A stretch of DNA of 34,105 bases from Paludibacteraceae bacterium (GTDB lineage: Bacteria; Bacteroidota; Bacteroidia; Bacteroidales; Paludibacteraceae), in the NCBI GenBank assembly GCA_024689005.1, contig JAILDU010000022.1, forward strand, positions 1-34,105. The letters run 5' to 3'. The position numbers and the translations under genes were made by a program. A model generated the notes under the pieces. The model was not told where the DNA came from. It was given only the letters and a program-made list of their open reading frames with translations, and did not search any database. Shown in pieces: positions 24,601-33,025 of the stretch. Numbering within the stretch: position 1 is the stretch's first letter; each line of letters opens with the position of its first letter.

Positions 24601-24996
24601 TTGCGGAGACTCAAACTCGCCGCAAGCAAGCGGAATGCTGTGCACTTCCATCAAGAATCCAATCTCTACTTTCTTCTTGCTAACAACAATCGTGAAAGAG
24701 TAAGTTGAGTCATTCGTGAAGCACACTTTGCCGACTGTTTGCCCTGCAGCGATGAATGACAATCCGCCGTCTGCATCGGGCAGAGCAATGTTGGTGTCAT
24801 ATGACTCCCAATGATCGAATTCCAAATCCGCCGTCGTTGGTAATTCATAGGTGAGCACATCGCCGATTTCGGCTTGAACGGACTCAATCTGACCGTCATT
24901 GTTGAACTGGACTTGTGGTTCAGCCCACACCGTTACACTCAGCGTCGCTGCCAGCACAATGGCTGCCAGACGCCCAAACTTTGTAAACTTTTTCAT
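21643..24996 (-). CDS. Large secreted protein with three ~200-residue repeats
   Basis: This 1117-residue protein has a signal peptide (cleavage after VWA, residue 25). Residues 26-285 look like Ig-like or cadherin-like beta domains. Three homologous modules follow: about 290-486, 492-690 and 695-907. Each begins with a G(I/Q/V)EVT..NA..I line and the phrase YD...LTL, continues with INGKCEF / VKGKCEI, then ITGDTLI.SG, a V.IDGA.V strand, and ends in GFF(Y)IDSDHS...EVEIG. A different C-terminal domain runs from 910. The end (DGQLYIVRDGKIYNAQGAQ) resembles the short C-terminal tails of other secreted Bacteroidales proteins, perhaps an export or anchoring tail. No enzyme motif was found. A surface or carbohydrate-related binding role is possible but unproven. 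It is transcribed alone from a promoter about 500 bp upstream. Confidence 0.8.
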   Translation of the reverse strand: MKKFTKFGRLAAIVLAATLSVTVWAEPQVQFNNDGQIESVQAEIGDVLTYELPTTADLEFDHWESYDTNIALPDADGGLSFIAAGQTVGKVCFTNDSTYSFTIVVSKKKVEIGFLMEVHSIPLACGEFESPQANISPEGLPIRYYIDYSDYKDTIAIVDPQTGEITPLDTGTTVIFAAFDGNDEYEAGSVAYMLHIEEPIFREGSLSFDMDTVHAMYNEPFEGLQLDNPYDLDIMWSSLYDSIASVDSLGNITINGIGETTIYATTHGNQCYGQAHAEYVLVVDEPYIGLRVFGIEVTRANADEIWGDQVKYDIESRTLTFNEVRLNMLQLPDVEGPIIEDMNEVGGVLNIVINGKCEFTETPAGIWSSLGVNITGDTLIMSGKASQIRTDKVIIDGAYVELSCSGEEECMRADSLAIKNNGHLIARANDTIGTAIVANILDLDYGIGIISEGVEFYKDEEDVFSNGGFYIDSDHSEPAKEVEIGKVQIPSMLFVLGQEVTEENASDILGNGKVYYDFETAVLTLDNLQLDLATYDGHASQFIESMNEIEGLKIDVKGKCEISNANEGIFNVMRITITGDTLILSGRGQQIHADALVIDGADVTTIAADSLYTVYTKELSLTNGAHFSVKCTSEDGAAMHTYYMTLDENLALLTEGVQFVPVENDDFEAPHGFFIDSDHSAEAKEIEIGAIEMPYMIRLCGVEVTKENAADILGNGKAAYDREHHILTLTDLVMDFAGSAHMAEGGLVLEDGNNQDMGPLLVVINGRCEFTNTYMGFMSEVGLNFGTEKKGELYLSGQMIQIGAEEITIDGVDVTAVASFGENTPAVSAWQGLTVTGNGHLLAKTTNTGNVNDTLGGIAAETQLLEMDENIALLTKGVHYYQDPDHERSGFFTDEANSVFAREVEIGPMPIVVADDEVTTIDFTQTQPDGSEEVVISLGVEDNFNEATGQLEISTVLTEDQVSEALENLVPGSSAFAAALPGSITFDIPAGKGAIDIQCVTLPGYTLNVKIEGQAAISLTQTTFGWAHVEYDVEVPVHVVLYLNAVVEPTSKPARVRAEEPQPALCIQAIKITPENAKEGIEHIVIDNSKNGKMILDGQLYIVRDGKIYNAQGAQVR

Positions 24997-25044
24997 AAGC
25001 TTTTGTTTTGAGTTAGTATTTATGGTTAAACATTAGTTGTATTC

Positions 25045-25216
25045 TCTGTTTTTAACCTCATTCCTCTCCACTCGCTTTTTTCGATCATTCTCGTCCCTTA
25101 CTTTACTTTTACTTTACCCTTTTACTTTCTTCGAACCTTACCTCAACTTAACTTTTTCTTTGTCCGTGTTTTCCCCTGCTTTAACTTCTGCCTTATCTTC
25201 ATTTGGCTATTCATGC
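25045..25216. other. Pyrimidine-rich low-complexity tract
   Basis: The plus strand is almost free of A/G runs and repeats TTTAC words (TTTACTTT, TTTACCC). In the minus-strand transcript of the secreted protein this is a purine-rich 5' leader. No open frame or stable hairpin stands out. A duplicated CTGCCG lies just beyond, near 25240-25255. Confidence 0.5.
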
Positions 25217-25286
25217 TCCTTCTGCTGTCGCTTTCCCTCGTCTGCCGTATCTGCCGACCATCTCTTAACTGTTAATCAGCCGACCA

Positions 25287-25385
25287 TACCGAGACATCAC
25301 CGAGACATTACCGAGACATTACCGAGACATCACCGAGACGTTACCATAGGATAATCATAGGATAGCCATAGGATACCCATAGGAT
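25287..25385. repeat. 11-bp phased repeat array B (9 units)
   Basis: Five units contain CCGAGAC at 25289, 25300, 25311, 25322 and 25333. Four units contain CATAGGAT at 25345, 25356, 25367 and 25378. The units start at 25287 and keep 11-bp phase through the change of core; each is of the form nACC.....AT or close to it. The array lies between the start codon of the secreted-protein gene and its distal promoter. Confidence 0.92.
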
Positions 25386-25415
25386 AAACTATCAAAATTG
25401 CTAAAAATGCCTCGC

Positions 25416-25441
25416 GTACTATATATACATAGTATATATAC
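25416..25441. repeat. AT-rich palindromic element
   Basis: GTACTATATATAC and GTATATATAC overlap around ATA-rich centres, giving a long, nearly perfect TA palindrome. It is close to the predicted transcription start of the minus-strand promoter (about 25485) and could be an operator or a melting site. Confidence 0.45.
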
Positions 25442-25491
25442 TTTTTGATGCCACTTTTATGCCATAGAGCGAAAGAGCGCAAAAACCGCGG

Positions 25492-25523
25492 CAAAGATAA
25501 TCAATTTATTTCAAAGAAACAAA
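25492..25523 (-). promoter_or_regulatory. Promoter of the 1117-residue protein gene
   Basis: On the minus strand, TTTG (25523-25520), a 20-bp spacer, and TAtcTTTG (25499-25492). The resulting leader is about 490 nt and includes array B. Confidence 0.7.
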
Positions 25524-25595
25524 CTTTTTCCTCACTTTTTTGCTTTTTTGTTAAAAATCCTGCTTTTCTCTTAACGCACTCTCTTTCTGAATCTA

Positions 25596-25610
25596 TGGCA
25601 CGGTTTTTGT
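25596..25610 (+). promoter_or_regulatory. Probable sigma-54 (RpoN) promoter
   Basis: TGGCACG (25596-25602), four bases, then TTGT (25607-25610) matches the -24/-12 consensus TGGCACG-N4-TTGC except for the last base. It would start transcription around 25622, about 35 nt before the ATG of the Cys/His-rich protein. No TTTG/TAnnTTTG promoter is seen here. Confidence 0.55.
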
Positions 25611-25655
25611 TCCTTTTTCTTTGTACAATCCCGTACTTACCAAATCACTTGTAAT

Positions 25656-26261
25656 ATGAAGAAAGTAATGTTATTGGCGCTCGGCGCCATTCTTGCCGCA
25701 AACATGAGTGCGCAAGACCCCAAGAGAAATTGTTCGAATGAGTTCCCCGGCCAGTCTCAAAGTGCTGAACAACGCGTCGAAACGGACATCCGCTATTTTA
25801 TCAAAGAGTTGTATCTCAGCGACAAACAGGCAGACAATTTCGCGAACACCTATCGCGAGTACGCTGCTAAGTTGGATGCTGTGCAGCAGAAACTCAAACC
25901 GGCCAAGCAGGAAGATATCAACAGCTTGACTGACAAGGAGCTGGATAAACTTGCCAAACAACGTTTTGCTGCTATCAAGGAACTGTCCGATCTGAAGTCC
26001 AAGTACTACGACAAGTTCCGCAAAGACCTCAATGCCAAACAGGTGGCTAAAGTCCTCCGCCTCAACGAGCAGAAAGGCTGCTGTGGTGGCCGTTGTGCCA
26101 AACCGGGACAAGGTTGCTGCCAGTCCGGCAAACCTGCCATACACGGACCGCATATGCATGGACCGCACCTGCACGGCAAACCCGGACAGGGACAACCGCA
26201 CGGACACGATTTTCCGACTCATCGTCCCGAACAACCGTCCAAAGTGCCCGCTAACAACTGA
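25656..26261 (+). CDS. Periplasmic helical protein with Cys/His-rich tail (Spy/CpxP-like?)
   Basis: This 201-residue protein has a signal peptide (cleavage after MSA, residue 19). Residues 35-140 are strongly helical and charged, with LSDKQADNF and LTDKELDKL reminiscent of the LTxxQ motifs of Spy/CpxP-type periplasmic chaperones or sensors. A change follows at residue 141: Cys142, 143, 147, 154 and 155, then eight His in HGPHMHGPHLHG and PHGHD (163-189). Such a tail suggests binding of Cu, Zn or Ni. The helical-part family is a guess; metal binding is inferred from composition. It is monocistronic: a probable sigma-54 promoter lies upstream and a terminator at 26283-26310. Confidence 0.75.
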   Translation: MKKVMLLALGAILAANMSAQDPKRNCSNEFPGQSQSAEQRVETDIRYFIKELYLSDKQADNFANTYREYAAKLDAVQQKLKPAKQEDINSLTDKELDKLAKQRFAAIKELSDLKSKYYDKFRKDLNAKQVAKVLRLNEQKGCCGGRCAKPGQGCCQSGKPAIHGPHMHGPHLHGKPGQGQPHGHDFPTHRPEQPSKVPANN

Positions 26262-26282
26262 TACGCAGACCAATACAACAAG

Positions 26283-26310
26283 AAAGCAGCTCTCGGGCTG
26301 CTTTTCTATT
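26283..26310 (+). terminator. Terminator after the Cys/His-rich protein gene
   Basis: AAAGCAGC (26283-26290) and GCTGCTTT (26297-26304) form an 8-bp stem with loop TCTCGG, followed by TCTATT. Confidence 0.9.
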
Positions 26311-26377
26311 ATATATCCATATAATTGCTATTTATAACATACAAAATGCATATTTTTCGACTTTTCTTTCAAAAATA

Positions 26378-26409
26378 TTTGGTCATATCAAAAAAAAGTG
26401 GTAATTTTG
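26378..26409 (+). promoter_or_regulatory. rpsL (str operon) promoter
   Basis: TTTG (26378-26381), a 20-bp spacer reading GTCATATCAAAAAAAAGTGG, and TAatTTTG (26402-26409). The start should be near 26415, giving a leader of about 110 nt with a small hairpin TACAT/ATGTA (26432-26445). Confidence 0.9.
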
Positions 26410-26526
26410 CAGGCTTTTTCGCGTGAACGGTGCTTACGTACATACGCATGTATATAAAATCGCAACGCCGACATGCAGAAAGCAACGGAACAAATTAAGT
26501 TAAACAAAACAAATTAAAACAACAAA

Positions 26527-26907
26527 ATGCCTACAATTCAACAATTAGTTAGAAAAGGAAGAGCAGAACTGGAGGACAAATCGAAGAGCCCGGCTCTTGA
26601 TAGCTGCCCTCAGCGTCGTGGCGTTTGTGTACGTGTTTACACAACCACCCCGAAGAAACCTAACTCCGCGATGCGTAAGGTTGCACGTGTGCGCCTCACC
26701 AACTCAAAGGAAGTCAACGCTTACATCCCGGGAGAGGGACACAACCTGCAAGAGCACAGTATCGTTATGGTACGTGGCGGCCGTGTAAAAGACCTGCCGG
26801 GTGTTCGTTATCACATCGTTCGTGGTACACTCGATACCGCCGGTGTTGCTAACCGCCTCCAACGCCGCTCCAAATACGGAGCTAAGCGTCCGAAAGCTAA
26901 AAAGTAA
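26527..26907 (+). CDS. rpsL: 30S ribosomal protein S12
   Basis: This 126-residue protein is S12, which monitors decoding at the A site. The conserved loop TTPKKPNSA (40-48) carries the wild-type Lys of streptomycin-sensitive ribosomes. The second conserved loop [12 protein letters not shown] is also intact. It is the first gene of the str operon, behind a strong consensus promoter. The upstream sequence is A-rich (AACAACAAAATG) without a Shine-Dalgarno site. Confidence 0.99.
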   Translation: MPTIQQLVRKGRAELEDKSKSPALDSCPQRRGVCVRVYTTTPKKPNSAMRKVARVRLTNSKEVNAYIPGEGHNLQEHSIVMVRGGRVKDLPGVRYHIVRGTLDTAGVANRLQRRSKYGAKRPKAKK

Positions 26908-27043
26908 GCAGATAACTGAAAGCTCTAAATTAACTAACTAAATGTTCCATAACTGGGACGAAACAATGGGTTGAGGGTTGAGTAAGAGGTTACGAGTTAA
27001 CCGCTGAAGAGACAACAACCAAACAAAAATTATTTTTGAAACA

Positions 27044-27520
27044 ATGAGAAAAGCAAAACCAACAAAACGTGTGATCCTTCCGGATCCGGTTTATGGCGAG
27101 GTGATGGTGGCTAAGTTTGTAAACCACCTGATGCTCGACGGTAAGAAGAATACCGCTTACGGCGTATTCTACAGCGCACTGGGTGTAGTTGACCAGAAAA
27201 TGAAGCAGGATGACAAGAACTCGCTCGACATCTGGAAACAGGCGCTGGATAATATCACTCCTCTGGTTGAGGTTAAATCAAAGCGTATCGGTGGTGCTAC
27301 CTTCCAGGTTCCTACTGAGATCCGCGCTGACCGTAAGGAGTCTATCGCAATGAAGAATATGATTCTCTTCGCTCGCAAGCGTAGCGGCCACTCCATGGCT
27401 GAGAAACTTGCTGCAGAGATCATGGATGCATTCAACAACCAGGGTGGTGCCTTCAAGCGTAAAGAGGATATGCACCGCATGGCTGAGGCTAACCGCGCAT
27501 TCGCACACTTCCGTTTCTAA
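27044..27520 (+). CDS. rpsG: 30S ribosomal protein S7
   Basis: This 158-residue protein is S7, the primary binder of the 16S rRNA 3' major domain. It starts with MRKAKPTKR and contains the usual [14 protein letters not shown] segment near residue 80-93 and [22 protein letters not shown] at the end. Length is typical. It is 136 bp after rpsL; this gap has two weak hairpins (GTTCC/GGGAC near 26943 and GGTTA/TAACC near 26988) and a doubled GGGTTGA, any of which might be a regulatory site, but nothing is recognised. Confidence 0.99.
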   Translation: MRKAKPTKRVILPDPVYGEVMVAKFVNHLMLDGKKNTAYGVFYSALGVVDQKMKQDDKNSLDIWKQALDNITPLVEVKSKRIGGATFQVPTEIRADRKESIAMKNMILFARKRSGHSMAEKLAAEIMDAFNNQGGAFKRKEDMHRMAEANRAFAHFRF

Positions 27521-27545
27521 TCCGATAAATTAAAGACAGAAGATT

Positions 27546-29663
27546 ATGGCAAAGCATGATTTGAAATTAAACCGTAACATCGGTATTATGGCGCACATCG
27601 ACGCCGGTAAGACAACTACCTCAGAGCGTATTCTGTTCTATACAGGTCTTACTCACAAAATCGGTGAGGTGCACGATGGTGCGGCTACTATGGACTGGAT
27701 GGTTCAGGAGCAGGAGCGTGGTATCACTATTACTTCTGCAGCTACAACAACTTACTGGAACTACGCAGGTAACAAATATAAGATCAACCTGATTGACACT
27801 CCGGGGCACGTGGACTTCACTGTAGAGGTTGAGCGTTCACTCCGTATCCTCGATGGTGCCGTTATGGCCCTCTGTTCTGTAGGTGGTGTACAACCGCAGT
27901 CTGAGACCGTATGGCGTCAAGCTGATAAATATAACGTTCCGCGTCTGTGCTACGTGAATAAGATGGACCGCTCTGGTGCTAACTTCTTCGACGTAGTTCG
28001 TCAGATCAAGGAAGTACTTGGTGCAACTCCTTGTGCTATCCAGATTCCTATCGGAGCAGAAGAAACCTTCAAGGGTGTAGTTGACCTCGTGAAGATGAAA
28101 GCTATTCTGTGGCACGATGAGACCATGGGCGCTGAGTATGTAGAGGAAGAGATTCCTGCTAACCTCAAGGCTGAGGCTGATGAGTGGCGCGATAAGATGC
28201 TGGAGACAGTATCTGAGTTTGATGATGTATTGATGGAAAAATATCTTGGCGGAGAATTGGATTCAATTACCGAGGATGAAATTCGTGCTGCAATCCGTAA
28301 GGGTACCTGTGCTATGAAGATCTTCCCGGTAATCTGCGGTTCATCTTTCAAGAACAAGGGTGTGCAGACTATGTTGGATGCCGTTTGTGCTTACCTCCCG
28401 TCTCCGCTGGATACCGAGATTATCAACGGTACCAACCCGATCACTGAAGTTCCTGAAGAGCGTCACCCGAACGACGAGGAGCCTTTGTGTGCTCTCGCGT
28501 TCAAGATTGCAACCGACCCGTATGTAGGTCGTCTCTGCTACTTCCGCGTATACTCGGGTCACCTGGATGCAGGTTCATACGTATACAACCCGCGTTCGGG
28601 CAAAAAAGAACGTATCAGCCGTATCTTCCAGATGCACTCAAATCACCAGAACCCTGTTGATACAATCCTCGCGGGCGATATAGGCGCGGGCGTAGGATTT
28701 AAGGATATACGCACGGGTGATACACTCTGCGACGAAAACAAGCCTATCGTACTCGAGTCTATCGAGTTCCCGGCACCGGTGATCGGTATCTCTGTTGAGC
28801 CGAAGAGCCAGGCTGACCTCGACAAACTGGGCGTTGGACTTGCTAAGTTGGCAGAAGAGGACCCGACATTCACCGTTAAGACCGACGAGCAGACAGGCCA
28901 GACCGTTATCTCCGGTATGGGTGAGCTTCACCTCGAGATTATTATCGACCGTCTGAAACGTGAGTTCAAGGTAGAATGTAACCAAGGTCGTCCGCAGGTT
29001 GCTTACCGCGAGGCCATCAGCGCACCGGTTGAGTTGCGTGAGGTTTACAAGAAGCAGTCCGGTGGTCGTGGTAAGTTTGCAGACATCATCGTTCGTGTTG
29101 AGCCGGCAGACGCTGACTTCCCGGGTGGCCTTCAGTTCGAGGATATCGTCAAGGGTGGTAACGTACCTAAGGAATATATCCCGTCTGTACAGAAAGGTTT
29201 CGAGATGGCAATGAAGAACGGTGTGCTCGCAGGTTATCCGCTTGACAGCCTTAAGGTTACACTTGTGGATGGTAGCTTCCACCCGGTTGACTCTGACCAG
29301 TTGTCATTCGAAATCGCTGCTCAGATGGCATTCAAAGAGGCTTGTGCTAAAGCAAAACCGCAACTCATGGAACCGATCATGAAGATCGAGGTTGTTACTC
29401 CGGAAGAGTCTATGGGTGATGTCATCGGTGACTTGAACAAACGTCGTGGACAGGTGGAGGGTATGGATACCAGCCGCACTGGCGCACGTATCGTTAAGGC
29501 TAAGGTGCCATTGGCAGAGATGTTCGGTTATGTAACCGCTCTCCGTACTATCACCTCCGGTCGTGCTACCAGCTCTATGGAGTTCAGCCATTATGAGGCA
29601 GTTTCCAGCAGCATCGCTAAGACCGTGCTGACAGAAGTTGGCGGTCGCGTTGATCTGGTATAA
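27546..29663 (+). CDS. fusA: Translation elongation factor G
   Basis: This 705-residue GTPase drives ribosomal translocation. G1 AHIDAGKTT is at 16-24, G3 DTPGHVDF at 84-91 and G4 NKMD at 138-141. The effector loop [11 protein letters not shown] (58-68) and the C-terminal domains IV and V are complete. It follows rpsG by 25 bp as in most str operons. This organism's tuf gene is not in the usual next position; the S10 gene follows instead, which is common in Bacteroidetes. Confidence 0.99.
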   Translation: MAKHDLKLNRNIGIMAHIDAGKTTTSERILFYTGLTHKIGEVHDGAATMDWMVQEQERGITITSAATTTYWNYAGNKYKINLIDTPGHVDFTVEVERSLRILDGAVMALCSVGGVQPQSETVWRQADKYNVPRLCYVNKMDRSGANFFDVVRQIKEVLGATPCAIQIPIGAEETFKGVVDLVKMKAILWHDETMGAEYVEEEIPANLKAEADEWRDKMLETVSEFDDVLMEKYLGGELDSITEDEIRAAIRKGTCAMKIFPVICGSSFKNKGVQTMLDAVCAYLPSPLDTEIINGTNPITEVPEERHPNDEEPLCALAFKIATDPYVGRLCYFRVYSGHLDAGSYVYNPRSGKKERISRIFQMHSNHQNPVDTILAGDIGAGVGFKDIRTGDTLCDENKPIVLESIEFPAPVIGISVEPKSQADLDKLGVGLAKLAEEDPTFTVKTDEQTGQTVISGMGELHLEIIIDRLKREFKVECNQGRPQVAYREAISAPVELREVYKKQSGGRGKFADIIVRVEPADADFPGGLQFEDIVKGGNVPKEYIPSVQKGFEMAMKNGVLAGYPLDSLKVTLVDGSFHPVDSDQLSFEIAAQMAFKEACAKAKPQLMEPIMKIEVVTPEESMGDVIGDLNKRRGQVEGMDTSRTGARIVKAKVPLAEMFGYVTALRTITSGRATSSMEFSHYEAVSSSIAKTVLTEVGGRVDLV

Positions 29664-29672
29664 GAAATTATC

Positions 29673-29764
29673 GAGCGCGTGTGTGCGCTTTCCCGCGCAC
29701 ACACGCCCGCTCAAACAAATAAATATCGTACATACACGTACACACGTACGTGACGCTGAGTACG
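29673..29764 (+). promoter_or_regulatory. Two strong hairpins between fusA and rpsJ
   Basis: GAGCG-C-GTGTGTGCG (29673-29687) pairs with CGCACACAC-G-CGCTC (29696-29712, two unpaired C) in a stem of 15 bp. CGTAC...CACGTAC (29727-29741) pairs with GTACGTG...GTACG (29746-29764). Neither is followed by a T run. They may stabilise, process or attenuate the mRNA. No consensus promoter was recognised in the remaining 100 bp. Confidence 0.6.
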
Positions 29765-29865
29765 GCAATCAATTAACCCTGTGGGACGCGGGTCATCTAA
29801 GCAAATGACTCTTTAGACGGTCTGCGCTCTGCAAATTACTAACAAATAAACAATATTAATTTATT

Positions 29866-30171
29866 ATGAGTCAAAAAATTCGTATCAAACTGAAGTCTTT
29901 CGACCACAACTTGGTTGACAAGTCTGCAGAGAAGATCGTGAAGACCGTAAAGGCTACTGGTGCCGTAGTAAGTGGTCCAATTCCACTGCCTACGCACAAG
30001 CGCATCTTTACTGTTAACCGCTCTACCTTCGTTAACAAGAAGAGCCGTGAGCAGTTTGAGCTCTCTAGCTACAAGCGTCTGATCGACATCTACAACAGCA
30101 ACAACAAAACCGTTGAAGCACTCATGAAACTTGAGCTCGCTAGCGGTGTTGAGGTAGAGATCAAAGTTTGA
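29866..30171 (+). CDS. rpsJ: 30S ribosomal protein S10
   Basis: This 101-residue protein is S10, also known as NusE for its role in antitermination. It shows [20 protein letters not shown] near the start and [17 protein letters not shown] in the middle. Length is normal. It opens the S10 gene series 202 bp after fusA, and a structured region lies in that gap. Confidence 0.99.
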   Translation: MSQKIRIKLKSFDHNLVDKSAEKIVKTVKATGAVVSGPIPLPTHKRIFTVNRSTFVNKKSREQFELSSYKRLIDIYNSNNKTVEALMKLELASGVEVEIKV

Positions 30172-30182
30172 TAATCATTCGG

Positions 30183-30258
30183 CCATTTCCCTCGGTTAGC
30201 GCCGCAAAGAGTAATCGCGCAAGCGGTGAAGAGCCGGAAACCCCGAGGGTGAGAATGG
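30183..30258 (+). promoter_or_regulatory. Structured mRNA element between rpsJ and rplC
   Basis: CCATT (30183-30187) plus CCCTCGG (30189-30195) pairs with CCGAGGG (30243-30249) plus AATGG (30254-30258), closing a domain with an inner stem GCCGC (30201-30205) / GCGGT (30223-30227). This resembles a multi-helix ribosomal-protein binding site. It could serve autogenous control by L3 or L4, as known in other phyla with unrelated structures. Confidence 0.5.
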
Positions 30259-30305
30259 AGAAACAATTAACTAATTAACTAAACATCTAAACAATCTAAG
30301 CAACA

Positions 30306-30923
30306 ATGCCAGGATTATTAGGAAAAAAAATCGGAATGACTTCCGTATTCGGTGCCGACGGCAAAAATATCCCGTGCACCGTTATTGAGGCCGGCCCGTG
30401 CGTTGTAACGCAGCTTAAGACCATCGAGAAGGATGGATACAAAGCTGCTCAGGTTGGCTTCATGCACAAAAACGAGAAGCACACCAACAAGGCAGAAGCT
30501 GGTCACTTCAAAGCTGCAGGCGTAGAGCCTATGCGTCACTTAGCAGAGTTTGAGTTCGATCAGGAACTGACTCTCGGTCAAACTATCACAGCTGCAGACA
30601 TCTTCGAAGAGGGTATGTATGTTGATGTGATCGGTACTAGCAAGGGTCACGGATTCCAAGGTGTCGTAAAACGCCATGGTTTCGGTGGTGTCGGCCAGAG
30701 CACTCACGGTCAGGACGACCGTCTCCGCGCTCCGGGTTCTGTAGGTGCTTGCGCCTATCCGTCACGTATCTTCCCAGGAACACGCATGGCCGGACAAATG
30801 GGTGGTGACCGCGTAACGGTTCAAAACCTCGTCGTTCTCAAAGTTATCCCTGAGTACAACCTTCTCATGGTAAAAGGTAGCGTACCGGGAGCAAAAAATT
30901 CAATCGTCATTATCAACAAGTAA
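30306..30923 (+). CDS. rplC: 50S ribosomal protein L3
   Basis: This 205-residue protein is L3, an early assembly protein near the peptidyl transferase centre. It begins [15 protein letters not shown] and carries the conserved loop [13 protein letters not shown] and [19 protein letters not shown]. It starts 134 bp after rpsJ, behind a structured element, and is followed by rplD after 6 bp. Confidence 0.99.
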   Translation: MPGLLGKKIGMTSVFGADGKNIPCTVIEAGPCVVTQLKTIEKDGYKAAQVGFMHKNEKHTNKAEAGHFKAAGVEPMRHLAEFEFDQELTLGQTITAADIFEEGMYVDVIGTSKGHGFQGVVKRHGFGGVGQSTHGQDDRLRAPGSVGACAYPSRIFPGTRMAGQMGGDRVTVQNLVVLKVIPEYNLLMVKGSVPGAKNSIVIINK

Positions 30924-30929
30924 GTAGTT

Positions 30930-31559
30930 ATGGAACTTAGTATTCTGAACATGGCCGGCACAGAAACCGGCAAGAAGATCGCTCTCAATGACGCTATCTT
31001 CGCTATCGAGCCTAACGACCACGCTATCTACTTGGACGTTAAGCAATTTTTGGCAGCACAGCGCCAAGGCACTGCAAAAGCTAAACAGCGTTCTGAAAAT
31101 GCTCACTCAACACGCAAACTCGGTCGCCAGAAGGGTGGCGGTGGAGCTCGTCCGGGTGATCTGAAATCTCCGGTTCGCGTTGGTGGTGGTACCATCTTTG
31201 GTCCTGTACCTCGTGACTACGATTTCAAGCTGAACAAGAAAGTTAAACAGCTCGCTCGTAAGTCTGCTTTGTCGCTCCGCGCTAAACAAAACGAACTCCT
31301 CGTATTGGACGCACTCACCTTTGATGCTCCTAAGACTAAAGCTATGATCGAGGTCCTCAATAACCTCAAAGTAGCTGGCAAAAAAGTCCTGTTCGTAGTT
31401 GACGACGCGAACCTCAACGCTCGCAAGTCCGCTGCTAACATCCAGCGCATCAACGTGGTTAACGCCAACGAGTTGAATACCTACGCAATCATGAACTCCA
31501 ACGTAGTAGTCCTGACCGAGGCTTCGGCAGCTGCTATCGAGGCAACTTTAAAAGCATAA
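30930..31559 (+). CDS. rplD: 50S ribosomal protein L4
   Basis: This 209-residue protein is L4, which lines the exit tunnel with its extended loop. The loop sequence [16 protein letters not shown] (about 62-77) is intact, with no sign of macrolide-resistance changes. It is 6 bp after rplC and 12 bp before rplW. In gamma-proteobacteria L4 represses the S10 operon; whether it does so here is unknown, but the structured element upstream of rplC is a candidate target. Confidence 0.99.
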   Translation: MELSILNMAGTETGKKIALNDAIFAIEPNDHAIYLDVKQFLAAQRQGTAKAKQRSENAHSTRKLGRQKGGGGARPGDLKSPVRVGGGTIFGPVPRDYDFKLNKKVKQLARKSALSLRAKQNELLVLDALTFDAPKTKAMIEVLNNLKVAGKKVLFVVDDANLNARKSAANIQRINVVNANELNTYAIMNSNVVVLTEASAAAIEATLKA

Positions 31560-31571
31560 GGAGGTAGAATT

Positions 31572-31862
31572 ATGGCAATTATTTTGAAACCCATCGTCAC
31601 TGAGAAGATGACCGCCGCCGGCGAGAAACTGAACCGTTATGGATTCATGGTTGCTCGCAATGCCAACAAAGTTGAGATCAAGAAAGCGGTAGAAGAAATG
31701 TATAATGTTCAGGTAGCTGACGTGAATACGCTTATCCGTGCTCCGAAAACCAAACAACGCTGGACCAAAAGCGGTCTCCTGCGCGGCGCACAACAAGCGT
31801 ACAAAAAAGCCATCGTCACCCTGAAAGAAGGTGAAACAATTGATTTTTATAGCAATATCTAA
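31572..31862 (+). CDS. rplW: 50S ribosomal protein L23
   Basis: This 96-residue protein is L23, which sits at the exit tunnel and docks trigger factor and SRP. It shows [11 protein letters not shown] at the start and [15 protein letters not shown] in the middle. It has a rare purine-rich GGAGG stretch 12 bp before its start (31560-31564), one of the few Shine-Dalgarno-like sequences in the window. It is followed by rplB after 2 bp. Confidence 0.98.
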   Translation: MAIILKPIVTEKMTAAGEKLNRYGFMVARNANKVEIKKAVEEMYNVQVADVNTLIRAPKTKQRWTKSGLLRGAQQAYKKAIVTLKEGETIDFYSNI

Positions 31863-31864
31863 AA

Positions 31865-32689
31865 ATGGCTGTACGTAAATTCAATCCCGTAACACCCGGG
31901 CAGAGACACAAAGTTATAGGCGCGTTCGAGACAATTACCGCGAGCGCACCTGAGAAATCGCTTGTGTTTGGTAAAACCAAAACCGGTGGTCGTAACAACG
32001 TAGGTAAAATGACCATGCGTTACATCGGTGGCGGTCACAAACAAAAGTATCGTGTAATTGACTTTAAGCGCAACAAAGATGGTGTTCCCGCAGTAGTTAA
32101 AACTATCGAGTACGATCCGAACCGCTCGGCTCGCATCGCCCTCCTGTTCTATGCTGACGGCGAAAAGCGCTATATCCTTGCACCTAATGGACTGCAGGTA
32201 GGTCAGACTGTAATGTCTGGAGAAAATGCTGCTCCTGAGGTAGGTAACGCCCTCCCTATGACAGCAATTCCTCTGGGTACTTTGATTCACAACATTGAGC
32301 TCCGCCCGGGACAGGGTGCCTGCATGGTACGTTCTGCCGGTACGTTCGCTCAACTGTCAAGCCGTGAGGATAAGTACGCTATCATCAAGTTGCCTTCAGG
32401 TGAGCTCCGCAAAGTGCTCGCTGCTTGCAAGGCTACTATCGGTGTGGTAGGTAACTCAGACCACGCTCTGGAGAAAAGCGGTAAGGCCGGTCGTAGCCGT
32501 TGGCTCGGTCGTCGCCCACGCAACCGTGGTGTTGTTATGAACCCTGTTGATCACCCAATGGGTGGTGGTGAAGGACGCCAGTCTGGTGGTCACCCACGTA
32601 GCCGTAAGGGTCTGCTCGCTAAGGGATACAAGACAAGTCATCCAAAGAACCAGAGCAACCAGTACATTATAGAAAGACGTAAAAAATAA
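31865..32689 (+). CDS. rplB: 50S ribosomal protein L2
   Basis: This 274-residue protein is L2, needed for subunit association and peptidyl transferase structure. It has [14 protein letters not shown] at the start, the RNA-binding [17 protein letters not shown] segment, and the C-terminal loop [21 protein letters not shown] (about 224-244) with the essential His. It begins 2 bp after the rplW stop, so translation is probably coupled. Confidence 0.99.
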   Translation: MAVRKFNPVTPGQRHKVIGAFETITASAPEKSLVFGKTKTGGRNNVGKMTMRYIGGGHKQKYRVIDFKRNKDGVPAVVKTIEYDPNRSARIALLFYADGEKRYILAPNGLQVGQTVMSGENAAPEVGNALPMTAIPLGTLIHNIELRPGQGACMVRSAGTFAQLSSREDKYAIIKLPSGELRKVLAACKATIGVVGNSDHALEKSGKAGRSRWLGRRPRNRGVVMNPVDHPMGGGEGRQSGGHPRSRKGLLAKGYKTSHPKNQSNQYIIERRKK

Positions 32690-32712
32690 CCTATTAAAGT
32701 CACATTAACATT

Positions 32713-32982
32713 ATGAGTCGTTCACTGAAAAAAGGACCGTTTATCAACGTTAAGTTGGAAGACAAGGTACTGGCTATGAATGAGTCCGGCAAGAAAGAAG
32801 TTGTCAAGACTTGGAGTCGTGCCTCGATGATTTCCCCTGACTTTGTAGGTCACACAATCGCAGTTCACAATGGTAACAAGTTTATTCCTGTGTATGTCAC
32901 CGAGAATATGGTAGGACACAAACTCGGAGAGTTCGCTCCTACTCGTACCTTCCGCGGCCACTCAGGCAATAACAAAAAGTAA
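32713..32982 (+). CDS. rpsS: 30S ribosomal protein S19
   Basis: This 89-residue protein is S19 of the 30S head. It shows [12 protein letters not shown] at the start and [23 protein letters not shown] in the centre, with [16 protein letters not shown] at the end. The position between rplB and rplV is standard. Confidence 0.99.
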   Translation: MSRSLKKGPFINVKLEDKVLAMNESGKKEVVKTWSRASMISPDFVGHTIAVHNGNKFIPVYVTENMVGHKLGEFAPTRTFRGHSGNNKK

Positions 32983-33025
32983 TCCATTGAAATCAATTAA
33001 CAATTTTTAAAAACTCAAGATTAAA

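Noticed and set aside
26283..26409. Another terminator-promoter fusion before rpsL
   Set aside because: The terminator and the rpsL promoter are about 70 bp apart and do not overlap.
29673..29712. Strong hairpin after fusA as an intrinsic terminator
   Set aside because: No T run follows, and the downstream ribosomal genes need transcription; treated as a possible regulatory structure.
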